A stretch of DNA of 64,000 nucleotides from positions 16,736,948 through 16,800,947 of the forward strand of contig OU612071.1 of NCBI GenBank assembly GCA_914767715.1. The letters run 5' to 3'. Source of the stretch: Membranipora membranacea. Lineage: Eukaryota > Bryozoa > Gymnolaemata > Cheilostomatida > Membraniporidae. The notes under the pieces were generated by a model that saw nothing but the letters and a program-made list of their open reading frames with translations, did not search any database and was not told the origin of the DNA. The translations under genes were made by a program, and so were the position numbers. Of this stretch, positions 10,949 to 24,100 are shown one piece after another. The first letter of the stretch is position 1; the number at the start of each line of letters is the position of its first letter.

Positions 10949-13900
10949 TATCTGAAAGTAAAACTCCATTGTCATGTATTTAACTAGCATATGTATTTGT
11001 GTGATCCTGTCTCCTTGATTATCTAAGTCTTTTAGTAATTCACTTGTTACTCCTTTGGCTCACGCCTATTCTAATAAGTCTCCTACTTGCGCATCCGGAT
11101 ATAGTCTGAGTCTCCGTCCCCTAATCCCTCTCACCTGCTGCCTGGATCACCTATGCTGATGTCCTGTTCCATCACTTGGGATAGCAATTGATAATAGAAT
11201 GCTACTACAAGCTATCCCGAACGGTTTTAGCGCTTAAACTAGACATAACCAAGTCAAGATTTTTTATTGTACAGAAGTGAATTTGATATTGATTAAAATT
11301 GATTTGCGATCCAAATTTAATTGGTACACTCACAGCTGGTGAGAGAAAAGCGAGAAAAGAAGAAAAGCAATAAAAATGATTCATATTCTGAGCGTGAATC
11401 AGTTTACTTATGAGTATAAGTTACCATTCCATATGAGCAAGCTTAGCTGCTGTACACCTACATAATCTGTTACACACCTATTCCAGTAGAAGGCGTAGAG
11501 GATAATTTGGTGTAGGTTGATGTATTTCTCTTAGTTAGAAGTTGCGACTGCTCCACTGATCATGGTGCTAAAACAAGGCTTTGCCTGCAGCCCGAAGCAG
11601 TGAAGTGGGGGAGCTACTCTGTATGAAGACAAATTGACCAATATTTAATGTAGGCACTGTTTGCTATTGTCATCATATTCAAGGCTAAGAACGCACGGTG
11701 CCATAGCCAAGCTCAAAAAATGAATCTGAGAATACAGAATCGTTATAAGTATGCAATCAGATAGTTGTAAATGTTCGATGCGATCCAGCTGTAATAAAGT
11801 GTTGCTTTTGCAACTTCCATGGTAACTTTGTTTTTTGTTTCATAAGTGTAGCAATTTCAGTTTTGTAGCTTGATGAGCTGTAAAATTTAATTTGCTGACC
11901 AATTGTGTCATAAAATAACTGCCGCCAAATGTGCTTATTTTCTGTACAATTTTTGCTGCATGGGAGATAATTCACAATTTATTTAGGACTGAATAGCCTA
12001 TTCGTAGAGATTGACAGAAATAATAACCGATGTGTTGTAATCCAATAGATTTTTACCTATTTTATCATTGTTATGTATATTAATGTGGTCAAAACACTAT
12101 CAGGGCTTGTGATGGCAGGACTTTAATCATCAAATAGATCAAAGCCAGCTCAAAAGGTTAGGCAATTTTCAAGTTAGAAGATACTTTCCTGGAAGTACCA
12201 AATGACCTGGCATCGGCTCTTTTTTCCCCCAACGCACCAGTCAGAGCCAACACCAATGCTAAGTTGAGAGACGACTCAAGAAAATCAAAACGCCTTTCTA
12301 AAGTGGTTGAGTTTTGTGGATGAGGTTGGATCGTGCTTGCTTTAGAATGCAGAAGAGATAAAACACAGCAGTAAGCTTTATAATTAGGAGTTGTCCCCTT
12401 CCTCCATCCTGTCAGAGGATACGTCTCTCACAAGGTACCGTGTAAACCTATCCCAGCAGAACAGTGATGCAGCACTACGCTCTTGTGTACTTTAATCAGT
12501 ATGGTAGTCTCTCTATGGATAGTCATAGTTCTTACCTTGATAATTTCCCCCATGAATTTTTGTCATGTGTCTAGTTGTTCTCTCTTTTTTCTATAGTTAT
12601 AACGCATAGGAAAAAGTAGGACAGGTACTAAACAAAGGAAAAACATATAAAGACTCGTTTATTCTTGTCATAACCGCAATCTCTGAAGTGAATAACGGCC
12701 GCCATGGATATCCTATATATATATCAGCCCGGAATATCATCGTTTACGCATTTTCCGGTTAAGCCAGCATCACACCAGATGGTCAGTCACCTTTTTCTAG
12801 CTACTGGCACTTTGGGCATTTGCACAAATCAATTCAGGTTGGTTATCTTTCCACCGATAGATCCAAATGTTCTTGGATTCGCAGCTCTCAAGTTGGTGTG
12901 TTTTATCAGTTCGAGAACTCAAGCACATTTAAATTAAACCGAACACTACGGTGCAGAAGCACTCATATCACAGAGTTGATCTGCAAGCAGTGTGGGCTAC
13001 GGTTGGCATGGTGCTCAAATTCTTCTGACTTCAAGTTGTGATATAGATTAATCTCACATACAACTGTCCAGTATTGACAATTCCAGGGCAATGGACCACT
13101 CAGTGATGGTTGCCCAGCACAAAAAATGATTACAAAAATGTTTCTCTATCCACAAAGAGACAGACCACTTTCCAATATTTAATAATGTATCATAACTTCA
13201 ACAAATTATTGAAAAGAGTGTTGCAATTGTTACTGTGTATCCATTGCTATTTACTGAGGTTGTAGAATGATTTAACTTAAATTCTCATGACTGTATTTGA
13301 CAAATGTCCGCATACTTATGTTCTACAAAACAGCTTCGAGGATCTCTACAATAGAATGCTAGCAGACACATGGGAGACAACTCTCATTTAGATCAGTCAA
13401 TTTTAAAAGACGATAACCCTAGACCATCGCTACCTGTCTATCAAGTTGACCACAGTTACCATACTGATGTATTGCAGGAGCCATAGTGACAGGATACCTT
13501 TCTGGTCCCTGTTGACCCCACTTGTAATCGCACACACGACCTTTCTCATGATACGCCGTTACCCATTGCGAATGGTATTTGCTGTCACAGAGTGACAAAG
13601 TACTTACTGGCCGCGCTTTTGCCAGACTGAGATAATGGCCCTATTGTGACCCAAGTGTGTATGATACAATGGGAAATTCTCAGTGAAAATACAATTTAAG
13701 TTCATGTTTGTCGTTTCATTTGAATTTTAGTGTGATTTCCTTTCAGCGTGTGTGAAACAACCTACAGAATTCAGAAGTGGTCCTGACTTCATTTTCATGG
13801 CTTTGCCAGTCTGTACTTTGTCGCGCTGGGCCAGCCAATTTGATATATTTGTTTACCTAGTCAAACCCTTGTATGTAGGAATGAGCTAACGAACACTTCT

Positions 13901-14345
13901 TTGATATAAGAATAAAAATACTCAGTATAGAATTTTGAAGGAAATAACTAATGTAAAATGTTACTGTTTGAGCGATCTAGCTCTCCAGGCATTACAAGTT
14001 TTGCATAATTTAGTTATCGAAACATTACTGTGCAAATAAATAATATCACCAATATAAAGTTACAAATATAGATTAAAATTATTCGACTTTGCGTGCAATC
14101 TTTTGATGGGATATTGAATCTTTGCAGGGCAACTGAATAAAATAGCGACTTTGCTTTTTCTCGTTAGTCTTTTCTCAATTATCTGTACTTGATTATATTA
14201 CATTAATCAATATAAGCTTGTCCCAAAAAGACAATTGATTTTTTAAAATTGCATTGTATACAAAAACTTAATGTGTTACTGGTCAGTAAGGATTAACTTT
14301 GTTGTCTAAATGTAACCTGGTAAGAATAATGATAATATGGTTGAA
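10949..14345. repeat. Segmental duplication B, copy 1
   Basis: Closely matches 21,170-24,857 from 'atctgaaagtaaaactcc' to 'gataatatggttgaa'. It lacks the SINE found in copy 2 near 21,950: here 'aaaaaatgaatctgagaatac' at about 11,716-11,736 is the uninterrupted site. Similar short plus-strand open frames occur in both copies (12,704-12,937 here, 23,217-23,450 there). They differ by scattered substitutions with no sign of codon constraint and no recognised domain. A diverged third piece lies at 43,210-43,540. Confidence 0.85.
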
Positions 14346-14352
14346 CCGTTTT

Positions 14353-14603
14353 GCAGATCACCTGCATAGGCGGTAACTTTAGCCACTTTGTTTGCGGTTA
14401 AAGGGATACCCCTGAGAGCCGCTTGGCTGTGTATATATAAAAGAAAAGACTCTACATAAATAACGTACAGAGATGGAGAAAGTGGGCACCCTTGTCTTAC
14501 CCCTCTCTGTAGTTCAATGTCTTCAGAAAGATGGCCATTTATTTGGACAGAGGTGGTAGTATTCTGGTAAAGTGTTCTAACCACTTTAAGGACTTCAGTA
14601 TAT
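14353..14603 (-). pseudogene. Tx1/L1-like LINE reverse transcriptase fragment
   Basis: The minus-strand translation includes VRTLYQNTTTSVQINGHL, IELQRGVRQGCPLSPSLYVI and RGIPLTANKVAKVTAYAGD. It is nearly identical to 26,850-27,090. The catalytic YADD box reads YAGD, which removes a metal-binding aspartate. Similarity begins sharply just after the end of duplication block B, so the insertion or a rearrangement marks that breakpoint. Confidence 0.8.
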
Positions 14604-14819
14604 AATGTAATATAATATAAGTAATACAATGTTTTATATGAGATATAGGTACGTCAATGTGAACCTCAAAACAGAATTTCAAGCGTTTCTAAGCGAGTAA
14701 AGAATTCTGCCCAATTATTGGCTAATTTCTCTAGGACCGTACCTATAGATTTTTTGTCGATTTATTGCAAAATACCTCGATAGAATACGCATCGTCACAG
14801 GGAGCTAATATTTTATATG

Positions 14820-15005
14820 AGATATAGTGACGTCATTGCAAACCTCAATACAGAGATGATTGTATAAAGCGTTACCTGTACCGAACCCTGCATTTATTCT
14901 GAGTTTTGCTATGGCTACAATATAATCTGAGGCAGAATCATTAGGCAATTGATGTCTCATGTCAAACCTAAGCGATTCCAACACCGCATTGAATCCAGCT
15001 CTAAA
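14820..15005 (-). pseudogene. Possible Ty3/Gypsy-type Gag fragment
   Basis: The minus-strand frame reads RAGFNAVLESLRFDMRHQ, then ASDYIVAIAKLRINAGFG and GNALYN. The order F-x(n)-Q, DYI-x(3)-L, FG and a following hydrophobic helix resembles the capsid segment of Ty3/Gypsy-type Gag proteins. Only about 55 residues remain and no LTRs, protease or RT are seen nearby. A profile search would settle it. Confidence 0.4.
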
Positions 15006-15613
15006 ATATATATACATTCGTTTATCATCAACTCAAAACTGCAGTTTTGTGAATGACAAAGGCCTAGTGACCGACTGCTGTAGTATCTGTAGCTGCTATA
15101 TCCAGGTCCCCCACTCTCTCTGTATGGAAGCTAGATAGGGTTGTCATTTATGTCTTTAAACTCCTGCTCCATGTGGTATGCAAGGGAGGTGAAGAAAAGT
15201 ATTTATGATGATAAAAACATAGTGGGGACCACTGGTGAGTCACATGATTAAACTTAGCTTTTCAGGCAATGCAAGCACCTGTATATTTATATAAACAAGG
15301 AGTGACATCTTCTCCTTGGTAAATTTTTTATTCCTGTCTTTTAAAATCATTTCGCTGTTATGGGTTGACTGGTCGGTTCGTTGACTGAGAGGGATTACAC
15401 TCATGAATTATTACTACGAATCTCGGAGATGACGATCCTGTGTGGTAGGTTGTTATCGGTACGAAATTTAATTTGCAAGAATTTGTGGATATTTGCACGA
15501 TCGTGTGGCCTGACCTTATGAAATTGGTAATGAAATAATTATTATTGTTTGACATCATTTCATAGTAATTCAAATACACTAACATGACTATTCAGCTTAA
15601 AATCCTGGTTATA

Positions 15614-15796
15614 ACCACTGATGTAATCTGACCTTTATTTCTATGGCTACTGTGCTCCAAGTGTTTGTCCTGACTTGGGTGGAACAGTTCTCGTATATGT
15701 CCTGATGCACTTGAAATATTTCTCAAGCACACGTCTCCTCCTGAGGCAGTACCAGATCAAGTTCTCGTGAAACTCCCTTGCTTAGCTAAGTAAACG
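15614..15796 (-). pseudogene. RTE-type LINE fragment
   Basis: On the minus strand the sequence encodes remnants of the DMYENCSTQVRTNT segment of RTE reverse transcriptase, parallel to 3,440-3,590. It lies between two near-identical 110-bp direct repeats, so the insertion and the local tandem duplication may be linked. Confidence 0.65.
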
Positions 15797-16915
15797 ATCG
15801 TGTGGCCTTACCTTATGAAATTGGTAATGAAATAATTATTATTGTTTGACATCATTTCATAGTAATTCAAATACACTAACATGACTATTCAGCTTAAAAT
15901 CCTGGTTATAACGTTGAAAGAGCTGTTTCTTTGTTAAAACCATCAAAATACCATCCACTAGATCAAAGTATAGTTTCTGGAGTAAGGGCCTGTTGATCAA
16001 TTCTACATGGCAATGATCATAAATATAATCATTAATGTTCTGTTTGATATTGGTGGTAACTGCCATCAAAGTGTCCAATTCTCAGTCATAAATAGCTCTG
16101 TGATCTCTAGTCAGGACACTAGGTTTGCTCACTGAAACTGACTACGTATGTAGAGGGAAATCTTCTAAAGAACACTAGCCCAATATGTTTTCAGTGGCAC
16201 ATCTGTTCCCCATAGCTGTCATTTACAAGGCATAGAACACATTCAAAGTGATCATTGCCTAGCCCAATAACTGGTTTAGTTATACCAGTATCTTTCAGTA
16301 CGTCGGAAGTCCAGGCTCAAGCGATATTCATGTTTCATCCGATTATTGAAGGAAGTGTTGCCTCTTTCAATTAAGTTGGTATTCTACTCCTAGTATATAT
16401 AGCAGTGATTTTAGATTTCCTGGCGGTTTTCTCAAACTTGTGTTCTTTCTGGTCACATGCACAATATTAATTCTGTGTTAATAAACCCAATTTAGATCAT
16501 TCTCGTAATTACAGGGGAGGCAACTCATAGACTGAGAATACTCACAATAAAAATGAGACCCTGGCTAAATCCACTGTTATATATTATACTGATGAGGGGA
16601 AAATATCTGACCCTGAACAAGCGTATATCTATTTATGTATGGTTACTGGACGGCATTTCTCATCTTTGATTGGTCCACAAGTTCAGAATCGACATTAGAT
16701 GACCCTCGAAAGCTTTTGACAAGCAGCTTGCCTGAGTTTCTGAAGGTTGTTATTGGGCGTTGGTCAAAGAATAAGACTACCAGCTACCACATTTATAGCT
16801 TTATTTAGATCCTGACACAAAATTGTGTACTGGTGGCATATCTCCACAACTAGCCATTGTATTTATTTCACCATTTATCCATGAATAATATCAATGGCTA
16901 ATTGTGTACTCTGAG

Positions 16916-18649
16916 CAAAGATTATAAATACTAAGATATGACACTCCTATCAAACTGCGGTCTTCAGTTGAATAGGCAAGCGGGCCGCATGAAAACGAGT
17001 GTTACGCTTCAATTATGAGCTTTATGATTAGTGGCTTTCAATAGAATTTCAATAGGAAATTCAAAATTTACACAGGTAGCCTGTTTGTTTTTCATGAAAA
17101 TTATGTATTTCCAAATTTCACTGAAACTTCAAATAAAAATATTTTAGATCTAGACATTTCAGGCATCTCAATGATGTAAAAATCAAATTCATGTGATGAT
17201 TACTAACAAGTGATTTTGTGTTTTGAGGATTTTTTTTAGCAATCTTTACAAACTTTAAGATGTTTTGACACACAAGACTTACTCAGATAAACAGTTCTCT
17301 TTACATCAAAAACTAGTATTTGCATGTCTTAAAGTAAATCCATGTAAATAAATGTGTTATCTAGTTATTTCAGTCTTCAGGGTGATAAAAAATCCGAATG
17401 AATTTGACGGCCTCCTAGAGAGAAGTATTGAAATGTGTTAGCAGTGGATGACTTGGAGAAGCTTTCTGTTTTGTGGCATCAGATCTTGTCCATTTGTGCA
17501 CCACAGTTACTCAGCACATCTAAACATGGACTATCAATATTACTGAATAAGTGCAGTCTATGTCAATGCACAGATCAGTTTCTTTGAAAATGAATTCAAA
17601 TTTTTGAGTATCGAGTTAGTATGGATCTTACTCGAAAGGATATCGTAGGATCTTATTGCAAGATTTGGTAAAAAACTATAAAGTACACTGTAGGATCAAC
17701 TAAGTGACATTGGCCTTATCATAGCGTTTGAGGGGAAACATGACTAACGATAGTTTGACTACCAAGGGAAGGTGATATAAATGCAACTGTGGTGATCTTA
17801 CCACTTACTATTATGCCAGCGACTAAACGCCTGGTAGGTTAACTATATGATAGCTGATATTATGGGTGGAGTTTCGCTGATGAAGTTGAGTACTAGAGTA
17901 TGGACCTGAGTTTTCATGTTATAACGCTAAGCTCAATCTAAAATAAAGGCCCCATCATTCATGCAGATGGTTGGGTAATTTTTGCTTAGCATATGTATAG
18001 AAGAGACATGTACATATGGCGCTATGAACTGGACACTTTTTGGGCCGTCTCTATAGCCACATTTACCTCTTAAATTGGAGCAAATGTTCTCAAGTAAATA
18101 TCTTGATTGAGGTGATTGGTAATAATGATTATTTTCATGGTTCACAAAAAGATTATGTTGGAGGGGGAGGGAGAAAAGAAGGCTGTTTTTGGGCTGTTTT
18201 TATCTAGTTTTCAGCTTGTGAATGACAAATTTCATAAATCTGACACCTTCCTTTGGTCAGCTTAAAATGACTGTTGGTCATAGGAAACTTTGTTTGATGT
18301 AAGGGCTATCTAGTATTGTGTGTACCTTGTCTTACTCATCTCACAAAGGAATGTTAGCCACTAAATTAAATATATCTGCAAAATCCATTGACTGACTACA
18401 TGAATAAATGCCTAGACTGTGGCCCATATGTTCTGGTAACACATGTAAAAAAAATCAAGAGAATTGCATGAACCATTCTCAGGCAAATCTGAAATAAGTA
18501 AGGCTATGTCAGCAGAAAGAAATCATTTCTACATTGTAATCTTATATAAACAGAGCAAGCGAGCACAGCATCCTAAAATGACAAACACTCGTTTTCACGC
18601 TTGAATTGCTGTGGACAGGGAACAGCGGGAGTGTCATGTCATAGTCATT
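16916..18649. mobile_element. hAT-like DNA transposon, non-autonomous
   Basis: Copy 1 of the duplication (6,941-6,960) gives the empty site 'tgtgtactctgagtgtgat'. Here 1.73 kb is inserted between ACTCTGAG (16,908-16,915) and GCTCTGAG (18,650-18,657), an 8-bp TSD with one mismatch. The ends are imperfect inverted repeats: CAAAGATTAT on the left, CAATGACTAT on the reverse complement of the right. Similarity resumes further in, around GAAAACGAGTGTT. An 8-bp TSD and CA-starting termini fit hAT elements. No transposase is recognisable; the only longer open stretch (17,933-18,145 minus) has no identifiable domain. Confidence 0.72.
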
Positions 18650-19109
18650 GCTCTGAGTGTGACAGCCATCACCATTAACTCATCAAGTTGTCACAAAGAA
18701 CCATCTGGCTGTCACTGGGAATGCCATAATAATAATACTTTCCTATTTCACTTCCAGTGGCAGAAGTAATTACATTCAAATAAACATTATTAACAATAAA
18801 CAATGATTAACTAATGGACTGTATCCTGGTGTGTGTGATTGTGCTTTGCCGTTTCTGTTGGGTGCGAACTAATTATTAATCGCTTTACTATTGCCTGCTT
18901 TTTATAATTTAATGGATATTGCATGATATCCTACTTTCATATCCTTTTTGTTTGCTATATAAAGAGATGGTTTTCAGCTTTTTTTGTTGGTATTTACTGA
19001 GAGTGAAAATACATGATAGTTATGCACACATACACATAAGACTATTGTCTTATCTTCACCACTCGGTGATTGGCACACTGATTAAGTGCTGTCACATGAA
19101 AATAGGTAA

Positions 19110-19256
19110 GGTATTGATCAGGGTCAGGTCAATCACCTAGTATTTTGTCAGCCGAGTCAGCCAGAGGTCAGGTCGGATATCACATGGGGGTCAGACTGGA
19201 AACTGGCCTTAATATCTGTTTAGGGTTCACTCTACTAACTGAGCTATGATGCTTTA
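19110..19256 (-). mobile_element. tRNA-derived SINE, family II
   Basis: The minus strand begins GCATCATAGCTCAGTTAGTA, a good tRNA A-box (TAGCTCAGTTRGTAGAG). The rest does not fold as a tRNA. A related copy lies at 40,120-40,215 (minus) with the same A-box and a shared 'tgatatccgacctgacc'-like tail. Confidence 0.5.
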
Positions 19257-19889
19257 TTGATACTAAATGACTGACGGTAACTCTAAGTTGCTCCGAATGC
19301 CCCGAAATTTGAAATTCAAATATAGATTGCTGATCTTGGTGTTGTTGCTATATATGTGTCTTCCTGGGGCAAATATCCTTCAAAGCCAGTGCTTGTAGAG
19401 GTTGTAGTATTGCTAGGAGAAGTAGTAGTGCTATATAGTATCATAGTAACACTTTTTAATCAACCACCAGGGAAAGTCGTTCATAGCGGGATGCCACTAT
19501 GCTATCCCGGCACCGTTTAAGCGCTCAAATTGTGACGAGATAGCTTTGTAATAGCACTCCATTATCAACCGCTGGGGAGAGCGGGTGATAATGTAATGTA
19601 CTGTTACTAGTCCTTACCCTAAACCAATCACTAGTTCAGAAGGTATCTAAGTCGGATTTCACACAGCTTACTTACCTGAGTAGTAAAACTGTGTGCAGGA
19701 CATCATTGTCATTCTCATGAAAAGTCTCTTGATCAGCTCCAGAAAAAAACTTTAATCTTTCCTCACAGCATAGCCATAGGGCTTGTAATATAGCAGTTAG
19801 CATTAGTTTTCAGTGTCTTCAAACAATTGACGACGACGAATGATCAAGCTGATAGGGGCAATCCTCTCTGCTATTCTGGCATTGCTGAC
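19257..19889. other. No gene recognised
   Basis: Positions 19,247-19,330 remain similar to 40,185-40,290, extending the SINE-associated repeat. A stretch near 19,490-19,570 ('gctatcccggcaccgttt' and 'gcgctcaaa') is a distant relative of 11,205-11,240. No coding region is seen. Confidence 0.4.
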
Positions 19890-20760
19890 AAAGGATCTTG
19901 GCTATCTTTTCAGTGAAGCAAATTAGTATAACTATAGCTTCATAAATATTCTGTATATAAACAAATACCAAAACCCTAGCATGTATTATTTAACGGTGTG
20001 AGCTTGTTAGATGCGAGTAGACGGCTCCGACCTTTGAATAGTGGGGTCGCTAATTAATACCATTATCCCATTATATTTTGGAATCTTGATTGCTGGGTTA
20101 TGACGCAACTCCTGCCATCCTCCTACCAATTTTGTGAGCACAAGCTTCTCAGTAGCAAGTAGGACTGCTTGTCATTGTTATCACCTTCAGGGCTAAGAAC
20201 ACACAATGTGCTATAGCCCAGCTCAGAAATTACTCAGGATGTCCTGAGTTTGAGGATACACTACAGAAGAATTTAAATTAGCAAACAGCCTTTGGTCACC
20301 TGCAGCTATAGAACAAATAGTAGCATTCTTTGAAAAGAGAGTCTCAATGTTACAATTTATACCTTGTGTCTGTCCATACTTTATTTGTAGAGAAAGTTCA
20401 GTTTGATTGTTACATGAATTATCATATTTCTATTTTTTGATTGATTGTAACAAACACGCTTGTTTCTAATGCTCTAATTTAGATATTTTTGTATTAACGT
20501 GGGAGACAACTCATCTCTTATCTCTATGCTTCAGGCCAAGGAATCTCCTTTTATGAGTGTATGTATAAAAATCTATTTCATGGATTGATGGGAATAACAA
20601 TGACAGCTGTGATTAAAATCATGAATACTTTATTTTTTCATTTTTTACTGGGATCGGGTGGCGGATTATTGCTTGAAACCCTACTCTATCGCATGTATCA
20701 CTTTGGTCTAGACCCAGCCTACTTTCCTTCACCCTCATCTCATACACTCTCCTGAAACCT
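19890..20760. repeat. Repeat family R1, fuller copy 2
   Basis: Corresponds to 1,802-2,690 along nearly its whole length, from 'cagtgaagcaaattagtata' through 'catctcttatctctatgcttcag' to 'catctcatacactctcctga'. No open frame is conserved between the copies. Confidence 0.6.
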
Positions 20761-21169
20761 TGTAAGTTACTATTGGACACCAATGTTACACACTTTTGTT
20801 GAAATAACTCTCAAGTATTCTGTTAATTGAGCTACAAAGAAAAAGAAAACAAGTGCCTCTCAGGCTGAACCACAACAGATAAGGGCTAACATAGAGGTAG
20901 ATCTGACCTGAGATAGATGTGTTGTCTTTGTGTTTCCTTCTGATGTATGGGGATATGCTTATATTAATAAATTTCATAATCAATAGTTGTCCCCTCTTAT
21001 CCTTCTGTCCCATGATGCAACACTCATCAGAGTACATGCAGATTAACATGTATATATTGTCATTTGTTTTGGGAAAATAATGCATCACACAGACCTGAGA
21101 GAAGGAAAGGAATATCAATTGAAATTTGCCGATAACAATTTCTGATTTTTCTGAATGTAGGAATGAGTT
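20761..21169. other. No gene recognised; repeat fragment
   Basis: Contains a third copy of the 'gttgtcccctcttatccttctgtccc' repeat seen at 4,213 and 10,188. The minus-strand open frame at 20,786-21,118 overlaps this repeat and is not supported. Confidence 0.4.
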
Positions 21170-24100
21170 ATCTGAAAGTAAAACTCCATTGTCATGTATT
21201 TAACTAACATATGTATTTGTGTGATCCTGTCTCCTTGATTATCTAAGTCTTTTAGTAATTCACTCGTTACTCCTTTGGCTCACGCCTATTCTAATAAGTC
21301 TCCTACTTGCGTATCCGGATATAGTCTGAGTTTCCGTCCCCTAATCCCTCTCACCTGCTGTCTGGATCACACCTATGCTGATGTCCTGTTCCACCACTTG
21401 GGATAGCAATTGATAATAGAATGCTACTACGAGCTATCCTGAACCGTTTTAGCGCTTAAACTAGACATAACCAAGTCAAAATTTTTTATTGTACAGACGT
21501 GAATTTGATATTGATTAAAATTGAATTGTGATCCAAATTTAATTGGTACGCTCACAGCTGGTGAGAGAAAAGCCAGAAAAGAAGAAAAGCAATAAAAATG
21601 ATTCATATTCTGAGCGTGAATCAATTTACTTATGAGTATTAGTTACCATTCCATTTGAGCAAGCTTAGCTGCTGTACACCTACATAATCTGTTACACACC
21701 TATTCCAGTAGAAGGCGTAGAGGATAATTTGGTGTAGGTTGGTGTATTTCTCTGAGTTAGAAGTTACTCCTGCTCTACTGATCATGGTGCTAAAACAAGG
21801 CTTTGCCTGCAGCCCGACACAGTGAAGTGGGGGAGCTACTCTGTATGGAGACAAATTGACCATTATTTAATGTAGGCACTGTTTGCTATTGTCATCATAT
21901 TCAAGGCTAAAAACACACAGTGCCATAGCCAAGCTCAAAAAATGAATCCCCCCTGTTTATGACAACACAGAGGGAGGGCTGCCCCTAAAGAGGGACGCAA
22001 ATTGCCCGGAGTCCTCGTACTGAGAGTGTGATACATCCTAGTAAACTAGAATGCATCCTAGAGGTGAGGCCATGGTGGACCTCCTAATCGTGAGTGTGCA
22101 GCAAGCTGCCAGAAACTGAAACAGACACTAATCAGCCATTGGCCATGACACTTTGATCTTCGCCAATAGGCTGAGAACTGGCTAGTGAGTCTGAGAATAC
22201 AGAATCGTATTCGGAAACGATAGCCAAGCAGATAGTGCTAAATGCTCGATGCGATCCAGCTGTAATAAAGTGTTGCTTTTGCAACTTCCATGGTAACTTT
22301 GTTTTTTTTTCATAAGTGTAGCAAGTTCAGTTTTGTAGCTTGATTAGCTGTGAAATTTAATTTACTGACCAATTGTGTCATAAAATAACTGCCCCCAAAT
22401 GTACCAATGTTTTATACCAATTTGGCTGCATGGGAGATAATTCCCAATTTGTTTAGGACTGAATAGCTTCTTTTGTTGTGTTAATTACCTATATTTAGAA
22501 AACCACAAATCTATTAGTAGAGATTGACAGAAATAATGACAGATGTGTTGTAATCCGATAGATTTTTTACCTATTTTATCATTGCTATGTATATTAATGT
22601 GGTCAAAACACTATCAGGGCTTGTGATGGCAGGACTTTAATCATTAAAAGTTCAAAGCCAGCTCAAAAGGTTAGGCAATTTTCAAGTTCGAAGATACTTT
22701 CCTGGAAGTACCAAATGACCTGGCATCGGCTCTTTTTTCCCCCAACGCACCAATCAGAGCCAACACCAATGCTAAGTTTAGAGACGACTCGAGAAAAACA
22801 AAACGCCTTTCTAAAGTGGTTGAGTTTTGTGGATGAGGTTGGATTGTGCTTGCTTTAGAATGCAGAAGAGATAAAACACAGCAGTAAGCTTTATAATTAG
22901 GAGTTGTCCCCTTCCTCCATCCTGCCCGAGGATACGTCTCTCACAAGTTACCGTGTAAATCTATCTTATCAGAACAGTGATGCCGCACTACGCTCTTGTG
23001 TGCTTGAATCAGTATGGTAGTCTCTCTATGGATAGTCATAGTTCTTACCTTGATAATTTCCCCCATGAATTTTTGTCATGTGTCTAGTTGTTCTCTCTTT
23101 TTTCTATAGTTATAACGCATAGGAAAAAGTAGGACAGGTACTAAACAAAGGAAAAACATATAAAGAATCGTTTATTCTTGTCATAACCGCAATCTCTGAA
23201 GTGAATAACGGCCGCCATGGATATCATATATATATATGAGCCCGGAATATCATCGTTTACGCATTTTCCGGTTAAGCCAGCATCACACCAGATGGTCAGT
23301 CACGTTTTTATAGCTACTGGCGCTTTGCGCATTTGCACTAATCAATTCAGGTCGGTTATCTTTGCACCGATAGATCCAAATGTTCTTGGATTCGCAGCTC
23401 TCAAGTTTGTGTGTTTTTTCAGTTCGAGAACTCAAGCACATTTAAATTAAACCGAACACTACGGTGCAGAAGCACTCATATCACAGAGTTGATCTGCAAG
23501 CAGTGTGGCTACGGTTGGCATCGTGCTCAAATTCTTATGAATTCAAGTTGTGATATAGATTAATCTCACATACAACTGTCCAGTATTAACAATTTCAGGG
23601 CAATGGACCACTCAGTGGTGGTTGCCCAACACAAAAAATGATTACAAAAGGGTTTTTCTACCCTCAAGGAGACAGACCACTTTCCAATATTTAATAATTT
23701 ATGATAACTTCAACAAATTCTTGAAAAGAGTGTTGCAATTGTTACTGTGTAATGTGTATCCATTGCTATTTAATGAGGTTGTAGAATGATTTAACTTAAC
23801 TTCTCATGACTTTATTTGACAAATGTCCGCATACTTGTGTTCTACAAAACAGCTTCGAGGATCTCTATAATAGAATGCTAGCAGACAACGTGGGAGACAA
23901 CTCTCATTTAGATCAGTCAATTTGGAAAGACGGTAACACTAGACCATCGCTACCTGTCTATCAAGTTGACCACAATTACCATACTGATATAGTGCATGAG
24001 CCATCGTGACAGGATACCTTTCTGGTCCCAGTTGACCCCACTTGAAATCACACACACAACCTTTCTCATGATATAACCCTTACCCATTGCGAATGGTATT

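Larger units (their letters stand above)
15010..18938. repeat. Segmental duplication A, copy 2, with insertions
   Basis: Matches 5,540-7,235. Extra material in this copy: an internal tandem duplication (15,505-15,613 repeated at 15,800-15,912) surrounding an RTE fragment; about 110 bp at 15,913-16,020 absent from copy 1; and the hAT-like insertion at 16,916-18,649. Alignment resumes at 18,650. Confidence 0.85.

Noticed and set aside
12704-12937. Duplicated 77-codon open frame (also 23,217-23,450) as a conserved gene
   Set aside because: Both lie in a duplicated block. Differences are scattered without codon-position bias, and no domain is recognised, so openness follows from recent shared ancestry.
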